Below, one piece after another: positions 17,923 through 27,666 of a stretch of DNA of 64,000 bases. The notes beneath the pieces were generated by a model. It made no database searches and had not been told where the DNA came from. It worked only from the letters and a program-made list of their open reading frames with translations. Position numbers and translations under genes: made by a program. How positions within the stretch are numbered: position 1 is the stretch's first letter; each line of letters starts with the position of its first letter. The stretch is from positions 1 through 64,000 of the forward strand of contig CAWEYS010000032.1 in assembly GCA_963813355.1 (NCBI GenBank). The letters are read 5' to 3'. Origin of the DNA: DATAGF01 sp963813355. GTDB lineage: Bacteria > Actinomycetota > Thermoleophilia > Miltoncostaeales > Miltoncostaeaceae.

Positions 17923-17990
17923 GGGGGCATGGACGTCCCGCGTGTCGTCGGCCGACGCGGGCGCCCCGGTGCCGGGCCTATGATGATCCC

Positions 17991-19660
17991 GTGGCGCGTG
18001 ACGCCGAGACCGCGCTTGTCGCCGGCCGCACTGCGTTGGAGAGGGGACAGTGGTCCGCGGCAAGGTCGGCTTTCGAGACCGCAGTCGAGCAGGCCCCGAC
18101 GGCAGAGGCGCTGCTGGGGCTGGGTGAGGCCGTCTGGTGGCTCGGAGACGTGGCGGCATCCGTGCGGTACCGGGAGCGCGCCTACGCTGAGTTCCGCCGC
18201 AAGAAGAGCCTTGCTCAGGCGGCGGCTGTCGCTCTCCGCCTGAGCCTGACCTACAGGGCGAACCTCGGGAATCGCGCGGCCTCGGCTGGATGGCTTGCGC
18301 GCGCGGAGCGGCTCGTCGCCGACTTCGAGCTCGCGCCGCTCGCAGGATGGGTGGCGCTCATGCGGGCCGGCGCTACGGCCGACCCGGTCGAGGCCGAGCG
18401 CCTGGCCCGCGAGGCGCTCGAGAGCGCTCGGCATTCCGCCGACATCGACCTGGAGCTGTGCGCGCTCAGCCAGATCGGTTCCACCCTCGTCACGATGGGC
18501 AGGGTTGCGGAGGGGGTTTCTCTGCTGGACGAGGCGATGGCCGGCTCGCTCGGCGGCGAGGCCGGGAGCCTGAACACGGTCGTCTTCACGAGCTGCCAGA
18601 TGATCATCTCGTGCACCCGCGCCGCCGAGTACGAGCGCGCCGGCGAGTGGATCCGCGCGGCCGATGACTTCACCGAGCGCTACGGCTGCCCCTTCCTCTA
18701 CACCGTCTGCCGCACGCTCTATGGGGGAGTGCTCTTCTCCACGGGCCGGTGGGTGCGGGCCGAGGAGGAACTGACGACTGCGCTCAAGGCGATGACATCC
18801 GCTCAGCGCACGTTCCGGGGCGAAGCCCTGGCGAGGCTGGCGGAGTTGCGCCTGGCCCAGGGTCGCATCGAGGAGGCGGAGCGCCTGCTCGACGGGTTCG
18901 AGGATCATCCCGCCGCTGCTGTGGCGATTGGAACGATCCATCTCGCGCGCGGCGAGCCGGGCCAGGCGGCCGCGATTCTGCGCAGACACACGAACGAAAT
19001 GGCGGAGGGGAGCGTCGAGAGCGCGCTGCCCGTGGAACTGTTGATCGAGGCCGAGGTTGCGCTGGGGCGACCGACTCGGCCTCCGCAAGAGCCATCTGGC
19101 TCGCCGACCTGGGTGACCGGCTCCGGTGCGACGCGGTCGTCGCGCGGGGTCATCGTGCCCTTGGACGGGTGCTCACCGCGGGCGGAGATGCCGTGGGCGC
19201 GAGGCCCCATCTGGAGACGGCGCTCGCCGCGTTCTGCCGGCTCGAGATCCCCCTCGAGGCAGGTCGCACCCACCTGCTGCTCGCGGGCGCGCTCTGCGCT
19301 GGCGACCGCGACGCCGCGATTACGGAGGCCCGAAGCGCCCTCGCCGTGTTCGAGGATCTCGGCGCCGCGCATCATGCGAACGCAGCAGCGGCTCTCCTCC
19401 GCTCGCTGGGGACGACGGCGAGTCGCGCCGCGCGACGAGGCGTCGGCGGCCCGGGAGCGCTCACCCCGCGCGAGCTCGAGGTGCTCAGGCTCATCGGCGA
19501 GGGGCTGTCCAACCGTGAGATGGCGGAGCGCCTCTTCGTGACCCGAAAGACCGTCGAGCACCATGTGGCCCGGGTGCTCTCGAAGCTCGGGATGAGGAGC
19601 CGGGCCGAGGCCGCCGCCTACGCCGTCCGCACCCTCGAGCGAGACCTCGCCACCGAATAG
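17991..19660 (+). CDS. TPR-containing LuxR-family regulator, one frameshift
   Basis: About 555 residues from GTG 17991. No ATPase domain is present; the protein opens directly into TPR-like helical repeats (ARDAETALVAGRTALERGQW, ALLGLGEAVWWLGDVAASVR). After a shift near 19070 it finishes in a LuxR/NarL helix-turn-helix: ALTPRELEVLRLIGEGLSNR and FVTRKTVEHHVARVLSKLGM. This TPR-LuxR layout is frequent in Actinomycetota and senses unknown signals. It is paralogous to the gene at 38103-39738. The following YdhR-like gene is on the same strand 93 bp downstream and may be its target. Confidence 0.8.
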
Positions 19661-19753
19661 GGGTTTCTGCCGACGCCGCATCGGCGGGAGCCGGGCATCC
19701 TCGGCGGTGGAGCGTACCGCTCCGCCACATCCATTCGGCAGGAGGGAGCTGAG

Positions 19754-20059
19754 GTGCTCGTGCAGATCGTTCGTTACCGGTCCGGGCTGGACGATGACGA
19801 GGTCCGGGCGACGGTGGAATCAAGGGCCCCGGCCTACATGGCGGTCGCGGGCCTCGTCCAGAAGTACTACCTGCGGTTCCCCGGCAGCGACGAGTACGGG
19901 GGCGTCTATCTCTGGGCGTCGAGGGAGTCGTTCCAAGACTTCCGCGAGTCAGAGCTCGCGCGCACGATCCCGGACGCCTACCGGGTCACGGGAACGCCGC
20001 AGGTGGAGATCGCCGACGTCTCCAAGGTGCTGTATCCGAGGTGCGCGACGCACGCGTGA
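19754..20059 (+). CDS. YdhR-like ferredoxin-fold monooxygenase family protein
   Basis: A 101-residue protein from GTG 19754, behind GGAGGGAGCTGAG. Motifs: VQIVRYRSGLDDDEVRATVE, GLVQKYYLRFPGSDEYGGVY, LWASRESFQDFRESELAR. The G.V.KYYL....EYGGVYLW core is typical of the YdhR family, whose members form dimeric alpha/beta barrels related to antibiotic-biosynthesis monooxygenases. Enzymatic role unproven. Intact, and probably co-regulated with the upstream TPR-LuxR gene. Confidence 0.75.
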   Translation: MLVQIVRYRSGLDDDEVRATVESRAPAYMAVAGLVQKYYLRFPGSDEYGGVYLWASRESFQDFRESELARTIPDAYRVTGTPQVEIADVSKVLYPRCATHA

Positions 20060-20251
20060 GGGGGCACCTTCGGCCACAGCGGGCGCACGTTTCCGAAACG
20101 GTCCGGTGCCGGGTGGCGGCGGCGGTCGTTGGAACGCGCATCGCGCCCGCCTCTCGTCTCGTGGCGACGTGGAGCACGATGGTCCCGGCCCGCCGTTTCC
20201 CGGACCCTTCGCGCAGCTTTCCGGGCGCGGGACGACGGGGCGGGCGAGCGC

Positions 20252-20410
20252 CTAGACCATCTCGGCCATCCCGAGGATGTCCTCGCGGGAGAACTTGCCC
20301 ATCAGGTCGGGGTGCTGTTCGGCCACGTGGCGCTCGACCGAGGTGATCAGCTCGTCCTCCGTCTCGGCGCGTGCGACCTCGCCGCACTCGCAGGTCATGG
20401 CGAATGCCAT
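20252..20410 (-). CDS. DUF1059 family small protein
   Basis: A 52-residue ORF starting MAFAMTCECGEVARAETEDE, with an ATG at 20410 preceded by GAGGAGGC. The CECG motif, the VERHVAEQHPDLMGK block and the closing SREDILGMAEMV are the DUF1059 pattern: a tiny protein with a Cys-His set that could bind a metal. Intact, on the minus strand after a BTAD regulator gene (20439) that reads the same way, 28 bp away, so both may be one transcript. Function unknown. Confidence 0.8.
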   Translation of the reverse strand: MAFAMTCECGEVARAETEDELITSVERHVAEQHPDLMGKFSREDILGMAEMV

Positions 20411-20438
20411 CGAAGCCTCCTCAGGCTGGCGTCAGCGC

Positions 20439-21272
20439 TCACGGAGACTCGCCGTTCGCCTTTTCACGATCGTTGGTGAGACGTTGCTCGCGGGCCGCAA
20501 GTGCCCCGGCGCCGCCGGGGCCCGGTCCGAGGAGGAGCTGGTGCAGCTCCTGCAGCTCGGCGCCCGGCGCGGTGCCGAGCTCGTCGCGCAGGCGGCACCG
20601 GAGATCGTCGTACACCCGCAGCGCCTCGGCGGTGTTCCCCTGGGCCGCGAGGGCCTCCATCAGGAGCCCGTAGCCGGCTTCCCGGAAGGGCGAGAGCGTC
20701 ACGAGCGTGCGCGCCGATCGCTCCGCCGCGGGGAGCTCGGTCCCCCCGATCCGCAGGCTGGAGATCGCGATGCAGGCCAGCGCGCGCAGCCGGATGTCCT
20801 CCAGCCGCCTCCGGAGCTCGACGATCCACAGAGCGTCGAGGCCGGGGAGGATGCCGCGGCTGGCCGTGTGCAGCGCGACGCGCGCCGGGCCCGACGCCGC
20901 CGTCCAGTCACCGAGCACGACGGCCGACTCGGCCCGGTGGACGCCCATCGCGGCGGCCTCGAGGTCAACCCAGGCGTCGGGCATCGTCAGCCGCACCTGC
21001 GGCCGGCCCTCGAGGGACCCCGGTCCGAGGGTGCCCCTGAGCTTCGAGAGGAGGACGCTGAGGGCCGACTCGGGCCTCGGCGGCAGCTCGTACGGCCAGA
21101 GCGCCTCGATCAGCTCGTCCCGGCTGGCCGTGCGCTCGCGGTTGGCCGCCAGGTAGACGAGGAGCAGCGGGCCCTGGCGTCCGGGGAGGCCTGCCTCGAC
21201 TCGCCGGCCGTCGATCTGCACGACCACGCGGCCGCAGATCTGGATTCGCGCTCCCAACGGACGCCGCTCCAA
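20439..21272 (-). CDS. BTAD-domain (SARP-type) transcriptional regulator
   Basis: About 277 residues. Start is uncertain: TTG 21272, or a TTG a few codons later with GGAG 9 bases upstream; the longer open frame to 21674 lacks homology. The N-terminal winged helix is RIQICGRVVVQIDGRRVEAG then LIEALWPYELPPRPESALSV and LLSKLRGTLG (OmpR-like). The BTAD TPR domain follows with GLDALWIVELRRRLEDIRLR and EALRVYDDLRCRLRDELGT. SARP regulators activate secondary-metabolite or stress genes by binding repeats spaced 11 bp. Divergent from the OsmC fragment. Confidence 0.8.
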   Translation of the reverse strand: MERRPLGARIQICGRVVVQIDGRRVEAGLPGRQGPLLLVYLAANRERTASRDELIEALWPYELPPRPESALSVLLSKLRGTLGPGSLEGRPQVRLTMPDAWVDLEAAAMGVHRAESAVVLGDWTAASGPARVALHTASRGILPGLDALWIVELRRRLEDIRLRALACIAISSLRIGGTELPAAERSARTLVTLSPFREAGYGLLMEALAAQGNTAEALRVYDDLRCRLRDELGTAPGAELQELHQLLLGPGPGGAGALAAREQRLTNDREKANGESP

Positions 21273-21384
21273 CCTCTTGGAAGGAGGACGGGAAGCTAGC
21301 GTCAACCGCCCGGCCCCACAATCGCGCGGCACTCCCACCGACGGCGATCTGCCGCTGGGAGGCGACGACGAGGAGGAGGCCACC

Positions 21385-21510
21385 ATGTCAACAACCGTGA
21401 CGCCTGGGCGGGTTCGCAACGGCGTGGACACCGAGCGGCTGTTCGCCACGCTCGACGCGGTCGGCGCCCAGCCCGAGCGCTCGCGCTCGCGGGCGGCGCG
21501 GGCTACATGA
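21385..21510 (+). pseudogene. OsmC-like peroxiredoxin, N-terminal fragment
   Basis: ATG 21385 (GAGGAGGAGG upstream) opens MSTTVTPGRVRNGVDTERLF then ATLDAVGAQPE, the usual start of an actinobacterial OsmC/YhfA-type protein. After about 33 residues similarity stops and the frame ends at 21510. OsmC proteins normally have about 140-180 residues with two catalytic cysteines, both missing here. The sequence passes directly into an acyl-CoA dehydrogenase tail. Confidence 0.55.
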
Positions 21511-21638
21511 GCCGCCACCCCCTCTCCCGGGCCTACCGCGACGTGCGCGCCGGCGCGTTCATGCAGCCCCTGAGCGCCAATCGGGCCTACGAGTTCATCG
21601 GGCGCGTCGCCCTCGGCGCGCAGGCCGTGCTCCTGTGA
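21492..21638 (+). pseudogene. acyl-CoA dehydrogenase C-terminal fragment
   Basis: In a different frame from the OsmC head, GGAGYMSRHPLSRAYRDVRA then GAFMQPLSANRAYEFIGRVA runs to a stop at 21636-21638. This is the last helix bundle of acyl-CoA dehydrogenases (GG.GY....PLERLYRDVRAG). The rest of the roughly 380-residue enzyme is absent. The junction with OsmC at about 21480 looks like a deletion joining two genes. Confidence 0.6.
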
Positions 21639-21716
21639 GTTCGCGGGACTCCTCGGGCGCCCCGCGTTTCGCACGCCGCCTCGATCGTCCGCGTCGGCCC
21701 GTCACAATAGGAGCCG

Positions 21717-22935
21717 GTGGCCGAGCGCCCCGACATGACGGCCGAGCGCCCTCCGGCGTCGCCGGGCGGCGACCGGCTCGCGGTGCTCGTCACCAGCGGG
21801 CGGTTCCCGCCCGCGACCGCCCTGGTTCGCGCGTTCCACGAGATCGGCGCGCGGGTCAACGTCGCCGACTCCTACCCGCTGTCGCCGGCGCTGCACTCAC
21901 ACCGAGCCGACCGGGCCCACGTCATCGCCCCGCCGGCGTCCCAGCCGCTGCGGTTCGTCGACGACGTCGCGGAGATCGTCCGCACCCGGGCGATCGACCT
22001 GGTCGTCCCGAGCTTCGAGGAGACCTACTTCCTGGCCCGGTACGGCGATCGCGTGCCGGCGCCGATCTTCACGTCGCCGTTCGCGACGGTCGCCGAGCTT
22101 CATGACAAGAGCCGCTTCGTGGCGCTCTGCGACCGGATCGGCCTTCCGACCCCGGCGACGTCGGTCGTCCGTACGAGGGGAGAGCTGGCCGCCGCCGCCG
22201 GGCGCCTCGACGCCTTCGTCGCCCGCCCGGCCTTCTCGCGCGGAGGGCTCGTCTACCTGACCAACCACGGCCCCCGTGCCGGCGAGAGCCGCGTCGAACG
22301 ACTGCCGGCCCACCACCGACAACCCGTGGCTGGTCCAGGAATTCGTCGAGGGCGACGACGCCTGCTCCTTCAGCGTGGTGCGCGACGGCGAGGTGCTGGT
22401 GCACTGCCCGTACGAGCCCACCATCGCGGCAGAGGGCGGCTGGTCGATCCAGTTCTCGACGATCGACGACTTCGGTTCCCTCGGCCATGTCAGGCGGATC
22501 GTGGAGGCGACCCGCTTCACCGGATGCATCGGCTTCGACTACCGGCGTACGGACGACGGGCTGGTGATGATCGAGGCCAACCCCCGGGCCAGCGCCGGAG
22601 CCTTCTTCGTCCCCGGGGCGTGGCTCGCCGAGGCCATCTCCGGCGTCCTCGCCGGAGCTCCGGACCGTGCCGGCCGGGCTGAGCCGCCAGTACGACGCGT
22701 ACCTGCTCGACCCGCACATCCGCCTCGGGCCCGCCGGCGCGGGTCCTGCGCGCGCTCCTGACCACGCCCGATGCCTTCTTCGAGCCGCGCGACGTCCTGC
22801 CCGCGCTCTACTTCCTCATCGGGCGCCGCCACTGGAACCACGTGGCGCGACAGGAGCACCTCTCGGCCGGCACGGCGTTCGTCGCGGACATGTCCTGGGA
22901 CGGGACACCGATGCCCGAGCCCCCTGCGGCCTGAG
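21717..22935 (+). CDS. ATP-grasp domain protein, several frameshifts
   Basis: About 405 residues from GTG 21717. The N-terminal preATP-grasp part reads VLVTSGRFPPATALVRAFHE, IGARVNVADSYPLSPALHSH, and IVRTRAIDLVVPSFEETYFL. Grasp motifs continue with CDRIGLPTPATSVVRTR, FVARPAFSRGG and, after a shift near 22290, WLVQEFVEGDDACSFSVV and the Mg/ATP block GFDYRRTDDGLVMIEANPRA. A further shift near 22680-22740 gives an end with LYFLIGRRHWNHVARQEHL. ATP-grasp enzymes join a carboxylate to an amine or thiol through an acyl phosphate. No biosynthetic neighbours reveal the substrate. Confidence 0.7.
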
Positions 22936-22952
22936 CCGTCGGGGGCATCGGG

Positions 22953-23874
22953 CTACCCGACGGCGGCCGCCGAGCTCCCGAGATCCTTGTTCTCCGGCGT
23001 GAACCTGCTTGCGACGAACGTCGCGCCCTGCGCGTCGGCGAGGACGGTCATCCGGACCCAGGGGGCGTCGAACGGCGGGACGATCACCGTTCCACCGAGC
23101 TCGGTGGCCCTCGCGGCCGCGGCGTCGGCGTCGGCGACCGCGAAGGTCACGCTCCAATGCGCCGGCGTGTCGGGCTGGTCGTCCGGGATCGGATTGATGG
23201 TCGCGACGACGTCCTCGAACCGCTCCGGCGCGCCCGCCTCCGCCAGCTGCGTGCGGAGGCCCGGGTTGTCGCGCTCGAGGTGGTCGCCGTAGCCGGGCAG
23301 CGCCCACATCTGGAGCCCGCCGTCCAGGGCGAGCGTCTGCCACCCGAACACCGATCCGTAGAACGACCTCGCCCCTTCGACGTCGCGGGTGTTGAGGCCG
23401 TTGAAGTTCAGTGAGCCCGGGTCGTTCACCACCTGCGCGCCCCTGTGCCGCCTCGCCTCCCATACGCGGAACGCGGCTCCCTCGGGATCGGTGAGGACGG
23501 CCGTCCGGCTGGCGTCCATGAAGTCGAAGGGCTCCATCACGACGACGCCGCCGGCATCGCGGACCCTGGTCGCGGCCTCGTCGGCGCTGTAACCCAGAAG
23601 TAGGTGTTCCACGCCGCCCTCGGCGGCGCTGCCCGGGGATCGATCCGACGGCGGCGACATCGCCGCCGCGCGATGCGCCGGACGTGTCGAACAGGGACCA
23701 GCCCGCCGCCTCGGACCGGGCGATGAAGTACCTCTCCTCCGAGCCCGGCGGCATCACGTCCTCGAACTCCCAGCCGAAGAAACCGCCGTAGAAGCCGACC
23801 GCCGCCTCCGGGTCGGGTTCGCTCGCATCCACCCAGCAGGGGACGCCGGCGATGTATCCGTCGCGTTCGGGCAT
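22953..23874 (-). CDS. two-domain VOC (glyoxalase-fold) protein, frameshifted
   Basis: About 305 residues from ATG 23874: MPERDGYIAGVPCWVDASEP, then AVGFYGGFFGWEFEDVMPPG (first VOC module). After shifts around 23610-23650 come GGVVVMEPFDFMDASRTAVL, TDPEGAAFRVWEARRHRGAQ, and the second module SLNFNGLNTRDVEGARSFYG, FGWQTLALDGG, VTFAVADADAAAARATELGG. Two tandem VOC modules with FYG.VFGW signatures are typical of actinobacterial CFP32-like proteins. Could be a lyase, dioxygenase or resistance protein; not decided by sequence. Confidence 0.75.
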
Positions 23875-24038
23875 TGGCGCGCTCCTTCGCCTCGCAGACC
23901 GCTCGGCGTACCCTTTCCCCGTTTGGGTCGGGATCGGTCCTCGATCGCCCGAGTCCGTTCACGGGGAACAGGCGGGCGGCATCGCGTGACGCCCCGTCAC
24001 CGCCATATCGGGGCGAGCGCGCCCCGCGCAGCAGCCGG

Positions 24039-25196
24039 TCAGGTGGTGCGCGCGATCGCGAACTTGTGCTTGGAGTTGACGGTCAGGATGCTCACCGGCA
24101 CGTTCGTCCGGTAGCCGGTGTCGCGGTCGATCGTGATCGGCCCCGTCGCGCCCCGGTGACCCTGGGTCGCGCGCAGCGCCTTGAGCACGGCGCCGAACCG
24201 GGTGCTCCCCGCCCGCTCGATTGCCGCGAAGAGAATCCTCGCGGAGTCGTACGTGAACGACCCCCACACGCCCGGCCGCTTGTCGAACGCGCGCCGGTAC
24301 TGCTGCACGTATCCCCGCGCCGAGGGCATCTGTCCGGCGGCCGGGACGCCGCTGAAGACGCACCGCTGCGCCTCCGCCAGCGTCGTCTGCGCGACGAAGC
24401 CATTGTCGACGTTCGCGAGGCCCATGAGGCACGGCGGCTGGGTCCCCCCCGCGGCGAGCGCCTTGGCGACCTGCACGCCCTCCGGGAAGTAGGTGCTCAC
24501 GTAGACGAGATCCGGCCTGGTCGTGAGCGCCTCGTCAACCTTGCCCGCGTAGTACGCGCTCGTGGCGCCCTCGACGACCGAGATCCAGTTCACCGTGGTG
24601 CCGACCCTCTCGAGCGCCGTCCGGAGTCGCCGCGCCATCCCCTCCGTGAAGGCGCCATTCGGCGTGTCGTCCACGAGCATGGTCACGCGCCGGGCGGGCA
24701 GGGAGCTCAGGTAGCGCTGCTCGATCGGGGCGATCTGGCTGTTCATCGGCTGCACCGTCGCGCCCGCACCCTTCGTCTCGTCGCTCGACGTCATCCAGAC
24801 GGGGAGCACCCGGTTCTGCCGGTAGAGCGACAGGTTCTGGAGCCCCACGGACGAGTTGTACGGGCCGATCACGAACCCGATGCCCTGCCCGATCACCGCG
24901 CGTGCCACGGGCCTCGCCCGTGCGGCCGACCCTTCGTCGTCGGCCTTCACGATCCGCACCGGCCGGTCCAGCACCCCACCGTGGGCGTTGACCTGGCGCA
25001 CCGCGAGCTGCACCCCCCTGAGCTGGTCCAGCCCGTTGGACGCCTGCCCGCCGCTCTGCGGGCCCTCCACGGCGATCACGAGGGGCTCAGACGACGACGG
25101 CGGGAGCGCAGTCCCGACCGCCGCTGAGCTGAGCACGGCCGCGCCGCTCAGGGCGGCGACCATCACGGGGCGGAGGCGTCGAGGCATCGGTCTCAT
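24039..25196 (-). CDS. branched-chain-amino-acid-type ABC transporter substrate-binding protein (LivJ/Peripla_BP_6)
   Basis: Intact, 385 residues. A signal sequence (PVMVAALSGAAVLSSAAVGT) without a lipobox is followed by IAVEGPQSGGQASNGLDQLR, GVQLAVRQVNAHGGVLDRPV and IGPYNSSVGLQNLSLYRQNR, the usual periplasmic-binding-protein-6 order. The second lobe has LVYVSTYFPEGVQVAKALAA and FTYDSARILFAAIERAG. No permease or ATPase genes are next to it, so it may serve a transporter elsewhere or act as a sensor protein. A second, lipoprotein member of the family is at 30883-32221. Confidence 0.85.
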   Translation of the reverse strand: MRPMPRRLRPVMVAALSGAAVLSSAAVGTALPPSSSEPLVIAVEGPQSGGQASNGLDQLRGVQLAVRQVNAHGGVLDRPVRIVKADDEGSAARARPVARAVIGQGIGFVIGPYNSSVGLQNLSLYRQNRVLPVWMTSSDETKGAGATVQPMNSQIAPIEQRYLSSLPARRVTMLVDDTPNGAFTEGMARRLRTALERVGTTVNWISVVEGATSAYYAGKVDEALTTRPDLVYVSTYFPEGVQVAKALAAGGTQPPCLMGLANVDNGFVAQTTLAEAQRCVFSGVPAAGQMPSARGYVQQYRRAFDKRPGVWGSFTYDSARILFAAIERAGSTRFGAVLKALRATQGHRGATGPITIDRDTGYRTNVPVSILTVNSKHKFAIARTT

Positions 25197-25325
25197 CCCT
25201 CGCGAGGGGCCGGCGGAAAGCGGCGCGATTCTCCAATCGGGCCGAGGCCCAGGTCAAGCCCGGGCGCGACGACGCCGGCGCTCGACGGCGAGCCGTTTCC
25301 CCGAGGATCGTGCCCTCGGGGTCCC

Positions 25326-26336
25326 TCAGCGGCTGCGGGCCTCTTGGACCACCCGTCGGATCTCGCGGGTCACCAGCCTCGGCTGGTCGAGCTGGATGTA
25401 GTGCCCGCTCCGGGCGGCGATCACGTGGCGGGCGCCCGGCACGAGCCGCGCGAGCTTGTCCTGCGACTCCTGCCACGCCCGCTCCAGCGCCTCGACCGGC
25501 CAGTCGGACGGGAGCCCCAACGGGTTCGGGAGGGTCCGGGAGTGGGAGAGGACGATCAGCGGCATCCGGCGCAGCGGCGTGTCCGCCTGTGCCTGGCGCA
25601 TCTGGGCGGCGCTGACCTCGAGGCTGAGCCGCTCGATCGCCGAGTAGCCCTCGAGCCCGGGCGGCGGGGCGGGGTTGAGCACCGCGGCCGCGTACTGCTC
25701 GGGCGTCAGGAGCTCCTTGGCGGCGGCGGCGAAGTCCTCGTTCTGGGCGTCAACCGAGACGAGCCCGGCGACGCTTCGGGGCCAGGTGGTGGCGTAGAGG
25801 CGCGCGACCATGCCGCCGAACGAGTGGCCGGCCAGCACGTAGGGGCCCGGGACCCGGGCCGCGCGCAGCAGCGCGCGCAGATCGCGGACGATGTCGGCGG
25901 CGCTGCGCGGCATCGCGACCGGGTCGCTGCGGCTCAGCTCCTCCGGGCTCGCGTGGGTGCCCGGGCGGTCGTAGGCGCAGACGCGGGTGAAGCGCGCGAC
26001 CGCCGGCAGCACGGCCTGGCCGGGCCCGGATGGCGCCGCGCTCCAGACGTCGCCGCGATCGCCGGTGCCGGCCTCGAGCACGACGGTCGGGCTCCCCGCG
26101 CCGCGGCACTCCAGGTAGAGCCGGCGACCGCCGGGGATGGCGACGCGGGCCGCGAAGTCGCCCTGCGCGGCGGTGGGGGCGACCGCCGACGAGCCCGTCC
26201 GGCCGTGCGTCGCCGTATCGGCCTGGACGAGCGCGGGCCAGGCCAGGCCCGCGGCGAGCGCCGCCACGAGCCACGACCACCGACTGGATGTGATGGAGCG
26301 CACCGTCGCCTCGCTTCCCTGGCGTCCCCGCCCCAT
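25326..26336 (-). CDS. secreted alpha/beta hydrolase
   Basis: About 336 residues. ATG 26336 gives a leader with WSWLVAALAAGLAWPALVQA; GTG 26303 is an alternative start. Hydrolase motifs: RRLYLECRGAGSPTVVLEAG (oxyanion side), RFTRVCAYDRPGTHASPEEL, nucleophile elbow YVLAGHSFGGMVARLYATTW, and catalytic His in HVIAARSGHYIQLDQP. The same frame stays open into the upstream YihY gene, but the two are separate genes joined only by the YihY frameshift. Likely an exported esterase or lipase-like enzyme; substrate unknown. Confidence 0.8.
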   Translation of the reverse strand: MGRGRQGSEATVRSITSSRWSWLVAALAAGLAWPALVQADTATHGRTGSSAVAPTAAQGDFAARVAIPGGRRLYLECRGAGSPTVVLEAGTGDRGDVWSAAPSGPGQAVLPAVARFTRVCAYDRPGTHASPEELSRSDPVAMPRSAADIVRDLRALLRAARVPGPYVLAGHSFGGMVARLYATTWPRSVAGLVSVDAQNEDFAAAAKELLTPEQYAAAVLNPAPPPGLEGYSAIERLSLEVSAAQMRQAQADTPLRRMPLIVLSHSRTLPNPLGLPSDWPVEALERAWQESQDKLARLVPGARHVIAARSGHYIQLDQPRLVTREIRRVVQEARSR

Positions 26337-26560
26337 CGCCCTGGCGGTCTGGATCGGGAGCACCGTAGTCCAGGCGGGAGGTGCTGCGCCAATCGGGCGG
26401 TCGGCGATGAGCCACCGCGCCCGCCCTGTCGGCCTTCGGGGCCGCTCCTCTCCGATGCGCCCGGAGCCCAAGCGGACTCCGGCCGTCCGGGGCCTCCTAG
26501 CGCACCTCGTCGGCGCCGCCTCAGCGCCCGTCGGTGGCACTGCTCGGCAACTCCGGGAGG

Positions 26561-27470
26561 TCAGGCCTCGTCGGCTCCGTCGATCTCGGCTCCGACGAGC
26601 ACGACGAGCGCGCTCAGCCACAGCCAGAGGAGCACCACCACGATCGACGCGAGCGCGCCGTAGGTCTTGCCGTAGCTCGCGAAGGTCGCGGTGTACGCGG
26701 CGAACACGCGCCGAGACGATCAGCCAGCCGACCATCGCCACCACGGCCCCCTTGGTGACGAAGCCGAGCCAGCCGCGACGGCTCCCCTTCACCGAGAAGC
26801 GGTAGAGCAGCCCGATGCCGACGATCATCAGCGCGGCGAGGATCGGCCAGCGCACGATGTCGAAGACGAGGCGGCCGGCGTCGCCGAGCCCGGAGTCGTC
26901 CAGCAGCGGCGGGACCGCTGCGACCAGGAAGATCACGATGGCCAGGAACACGATCGCGGCGAGCGTCAGGAGCAGGGCCTTGCTCTTCTTGACGACGAAG
27001 CCCTTCGGCTCGTCCACCTCTCGCGCGACGTGGATGCCGGTGATCAGCGCCGCCATGCCGCCCGACGCGCTCCACAGCGCCAGCGCGATGGCGACCACCG
27101 CCGCGATCGACACGCCCCTGCTGCTGGCGTTGACGATCGACGTGAGCTGGAACACGAGGAAGTCCTGGACCTCGGCCGGCAGGGACTCGCCGATGTCCTC
27201 CACCTGGCGCGTGACGTCCTCCGGGTTGGAGACCAGCCCGTAGATCGAGACGAACGCGATCAGCATCGGCACCAGCGCGAGGAACCCGTAGAACGCGACC
27301 CCGGCGGCGACCAGGGTCAGGTTGTGCTCGCGGAGGCGCTCGGGGAGCTTCTTCGCCGCTGACGTGATCGCCACCGAGTGCCTCCCCGCGCCCCGCGCGA
27401 GCGGCTCCTCGCGCTCCGTGCGATCGGTGTGGTCCTCGGCCAGCATCGCCCGTAGGACGACGCGGCGCAA
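26561..27470 (-). CDS. YihY/BrkB-family inner membrane protein, one frameshift
   Basis: About 303 residues, with an N-terminal cytoplasmic segment then six hydrophobic helices: TLVAAGVAFYGFLALVPMLI (signature AFY.....P), VSIAAVVAIALALWSASGGM, ALLLTLAAIVFLAIVIFLVA, WPILAALMIVGIGLLYRFSV, and after a shift near 26710 FAAYTATFASYGKTYGALAS and IVVVLLWLWLSALVVLVGAE. The final helix ends ALVVLVGAEID, as in the family. Once called ribonuclease BN, YihY proteins are now seen as multi-pass membrane proteins of unclear role. Confidence 0.85.
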
Positions 27471-27477
27471 ACATCCG

Positions 27478-27666
27478 TCACACCCCGTCCGATTCCTCCA
27501 CCTCCTTGACAGCCCTGATCCACTCGGCAGGGACGCCGTCGGGACAGGGCGATGGCACGGGCTCGTCCATGGCCTCCGGCCGCACGCGGGCGAGGAAGCG
27601 CTCGCGGGCCGCTCGGAACGAGGCCCAGTCGTAGCCGGGCCAGGGGTCCCCGGAATCGCTCACCAT
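27478..27666 (-). CDS. 62-residue hypothetical protein coupled to the aldehyde dehydrogenase
   Basis: ATG 27666 overlaps the last codons of the aldehyde dehydrogenase (stop at 27660). The peptide starts MVSDSGDPWPGYDWASFRAA and has DGVPAEWIRAVKEVEE near its end: acidic, no membrane segment. Family unknown to me. The overlap argues for translational coupling in one transcript. Confidence 0.5.
   Translation of the reverse strand: MVSDSGDPWPGYDWASFRAARERFLARVRPEAMDEPVPSPCPDGVPAEWIRAVKEVEESDGV

Noticed and set aside
25326..27470. A single 714-residue frame joining a YihY membrane protein to an alpha/beta hydrolase
   Set aside because: The middle part has no similarity to either family, the YihY C-terminus continues in another frame to 26561, and the hydrolase has its own signal peptide. 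The apparent fusion comes from one frameshift near 26710.
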